DNA of 6,276 nt, taken from the NCBI GenBank assembly GCA_964529795.1, contig CAZGXM010000098.1, positions 1 through 6,276 on the forward strand, in the 5' to 3' direction. Position numbers and translations under genes: made by a program. Positions within the stretch are counted from its first letter, which is position 1. Every line of letters starts with the position of its first letter. Origin of the DNA: CAZGXM01 sp964529795. Its GTDB lineage: Bacteria > Bacillota > JADQBR01. This document shows, piece after piece, positions 5,014-6,276 of the stretch. Below the pieces are notes generated by a model, which had not been told where the DNA came from, did no database searches, and saw only the letters and a program-made list of their open reading frames with translations.

Positions 5014-6276
5014 AAATTGAAAAAGAGACTATCATTATTACTGGCCGTGTTGCTCACTTTTAGTTTGGCCACCACGGCAGCAGCGCAGCCGTCCCGGTTG
5101 GTGCAGGCCAAAAAGCTGCAGAAATGGGAAGCGAAACTGAAGTTCAAAGACATGGCTGAACACTGGGCAGCGGCAGCTGTTGCCCGCATGAATACCAAGG
5201 GCTTTATCCGCGGTTACGAAGACGGCACCTTCCGGCCCAAGGCTCCGGTAACTAACGAGGAGGCCCTGGCCATGATTGTCCGGGCGGTTTATCCCGGCAC
5301 CGAGGTTGACCCCGAAGAAGTGATGTCTGATATGAAACACTGGCGGCAGGTGAGTTCCCCCTGGGCGCTGAATGTTTTGGCGGTAGCGGTGGAGAAGGGC
5401 CTGACCACTCCGGAGGAAATGTTTGCCTTTATCCCCAGGCAGCTGGCCAAAAGGATCAATGTGGCACGTTACATAGCCCGTGCGCTGAAAAACGAGGATG
5501 TGAATGCGGAAAACCTGGGCCTGGATTTTATTGACATTGATAAGGTGGACGGTAGCGACATGGCAATGCTGGAAAAAGTGGTGGCGCTGGGGATTTTCCA
5601 GGGTAATCCCGACGGCTCCTTCCAGCCCCGCAAACCCATTACCCGGGCGGAAATGGCTATCCTCCTGGAGAGGCTGGACGAAAAGGTGGAAAACCCCGTT
5701 GACAAGTCGGAAGTAAAAGGAATTCTGGAAGACATAGATATTGATGGCCTGGAGCTGGCGGTAGAGGTAGATGGAGACAGTACCACCTATGCAATCGATG
5801 CAGGTGCCACAGTCTTCCGTAACAACAGGCGGGCGGACCTGGAAGAGTTGGAAGTGGGAGATGAATTACTGCTCCTGCTCAACGCTGACGGCGAGGTCAG
5901 CTTTATCGGCGCCCGGGAAGTTGTGAAGGAAGAGGAAGTGGCAGGAGTCGTGGCTTCGGTATATGGTGGCGACCAGCCGTGGATTAAGTTGGAAATTAAT
6001 GACGATGAGGTCAGAAAATATTACCTGGCAGACCATGTGCAAATAAAAATGGATGATGAGGAAGCGGATTTGGAGGATGTAGAAGGCAGTTATGCAGAGC
6101 TGAAACTGGAAAATGACCTGGTTGTGTCCATCAAGGCTGAGTTTGAAGAGATGGAAGTTGAAGGCCGCTTTCTGGAGCTGTCCGGGGATACAATTACTGT
6201 CTTAATTGACGGTGAAGAAAGGTCATATCAACTGGCTGATGATGTGGAAGTCAAAATAGAGGGAGACGTGGCACTG
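5011..6276 (+). CDS. Second SLH-domain surface protein, 3' partial
   Basis: An exported SLH protein, paralogous to the preceding gene, open to the right edge of the window (422 codons visible, no stop). Residues 1-25 are a signal peptide (MKLKKR, hydrophobic core, cleavage after TTAAA). Three SLH domains lie at about 43-93 (FKDMAEHWAAAAVARM, GYEDGTFRPKAPVTNEEA), 107-161 and 172-226 (GNPDGSFQPRKPITRAEMA). As in the neighbour, only the third has a full TRAE motif, and the second carries AKR in its place. From residue 236 come repeats of the same ~68-residue acidic unit: about 236-303, 311-378 and 384 onward, the last cut by the window. Compared with the neighbour it has a longer linker between signal peptide and first SLH domain. 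The likely role is wall-anchored surface-layer structure; a specific function cannot be read from the sequence. Confidence 0.92.
   Translation, partial: MKLKKRLSLLLAVLLTFSLATTAAAQPSRLVQAKKLQKWEAKLKFKDMAEHWAAAAVARMNTKGFIRGYEDGTFRPKAPVTNEEALAMIVRAVYPGTEVDPEEVMSDMKHWRQVSSPWALNVLAVAVEKGLTTPEEMFAFIPRQLAKRINVARYIARALKNEDVNAENLGLDFIDIDKVDGSDMAMLEKVVALGIFQGNPDGSFQPRKPITRAEMAILLERLDEKVENPVDKSEVKGILEDIDIDGLELAVEVDGDSTTYAIDAGATVFRNNRRADLEELEVGDELLLLLNADGEVSFIGAREVVKEEEVAGVVASVYGGDQPWIKLEINDDEVRKYYLADHVQIKMDDEEADLEDVEGSYAELKLENDLVVSIKAEFEEMEVEGRFLELSGDTITVLIDGEERSYQLADDVEVKIEGDVAL
5716..6276 (+). repeat. Tandem ~68-residue protein repeats in second SLH protein (coding, partial)
   Basis: Copies at 5716-5919, 5941-6144 and 6160 to the window end. 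They share with the first SLH protein the opening (K/A/E)G(I/V/R), the central Y-x-(I/L)-x-(D/A)-x-x-x-(V/I) strand (YAIDAGATV, YYLADHVQI, YQLADDVEV) and the L-E-(E/D)-(L/V) turn. More copies probably lie beyond the edge. Confidence 0.8.

Noticed and set aside
1..6276. CRISPR array, tRNA, rRNA, insertion sequence or attachment site
   Set aside because: No short regularly spaced repeats, tRNA-like cloverleaf, transposase gene or terminal inverted repeats were seen; nearly all of the window is coding.

Overview
The window looks like chromosomal DNA from a Gram-positive-lineage (Firmicutes) anaerobe, most plausibly a Clostridia/Desulfotomaculum-like organism. I infer this from two tandem S-layer-homology (SLH) proteins with export signals, strong purine-rich ribosome binding sites, a FadR/AcrR-type TetR regulator, and a moderately GC-rich sequence. 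The assignment is inference from protein style. No rRNA or other marker gene is present. The 100-N gap flanked by identical 55-bp ends points to a short-read, possibly metagenomic, assembly.

All genes are on the + strand. (1) Positions 1-1034: the C-terminal third of an RND (AcrB/HAE1-type) efflux pump, with its 5' end outside the window. (2) 1133-2293: a short TolC-family protein with a signal peptide, in which the usual outer-membrane beta-strand segments appear to be missing or tiny. (3) 2274-2483: an assembly scar, made of a 55-bp exact duplication around exactly 100 N; it most likely represents a simple overlap, so tolC and tetR are in reality 11 bp apart. (4) 2460-3041: a TetR-family regulator, ending in a probable intrinsic terminator that contains its stop codon. 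(5) 3090-3143: a possible 17-residue leader peptide whose stop codon overlaps the next gene's start. (6) 3143-4924: an exported protein with three SLH domains followed by five copies of a ~68-residue acidic, beta-rich repeat; a strong hairpin terminator follows. (7) 5011-6276: a second, paralogous SLH protein running off the right edge, with three SLH domains and at least two and a half copies of the same repeat.

The first three genes form a likely efflux operon: inner-membrane pump, TolC-like exit duct and local transcriptional regulator. The two SLH genes form a surface-layer module, each probably its own transcription unit given the terminators at ~3030-3059 and ~4940-4964. The points most worth checking are the apparently barrel-less TolC homologue beside S-layer proteins, the tandem repeat domain shared by both SLH proteins, and the coupled leader ORF.
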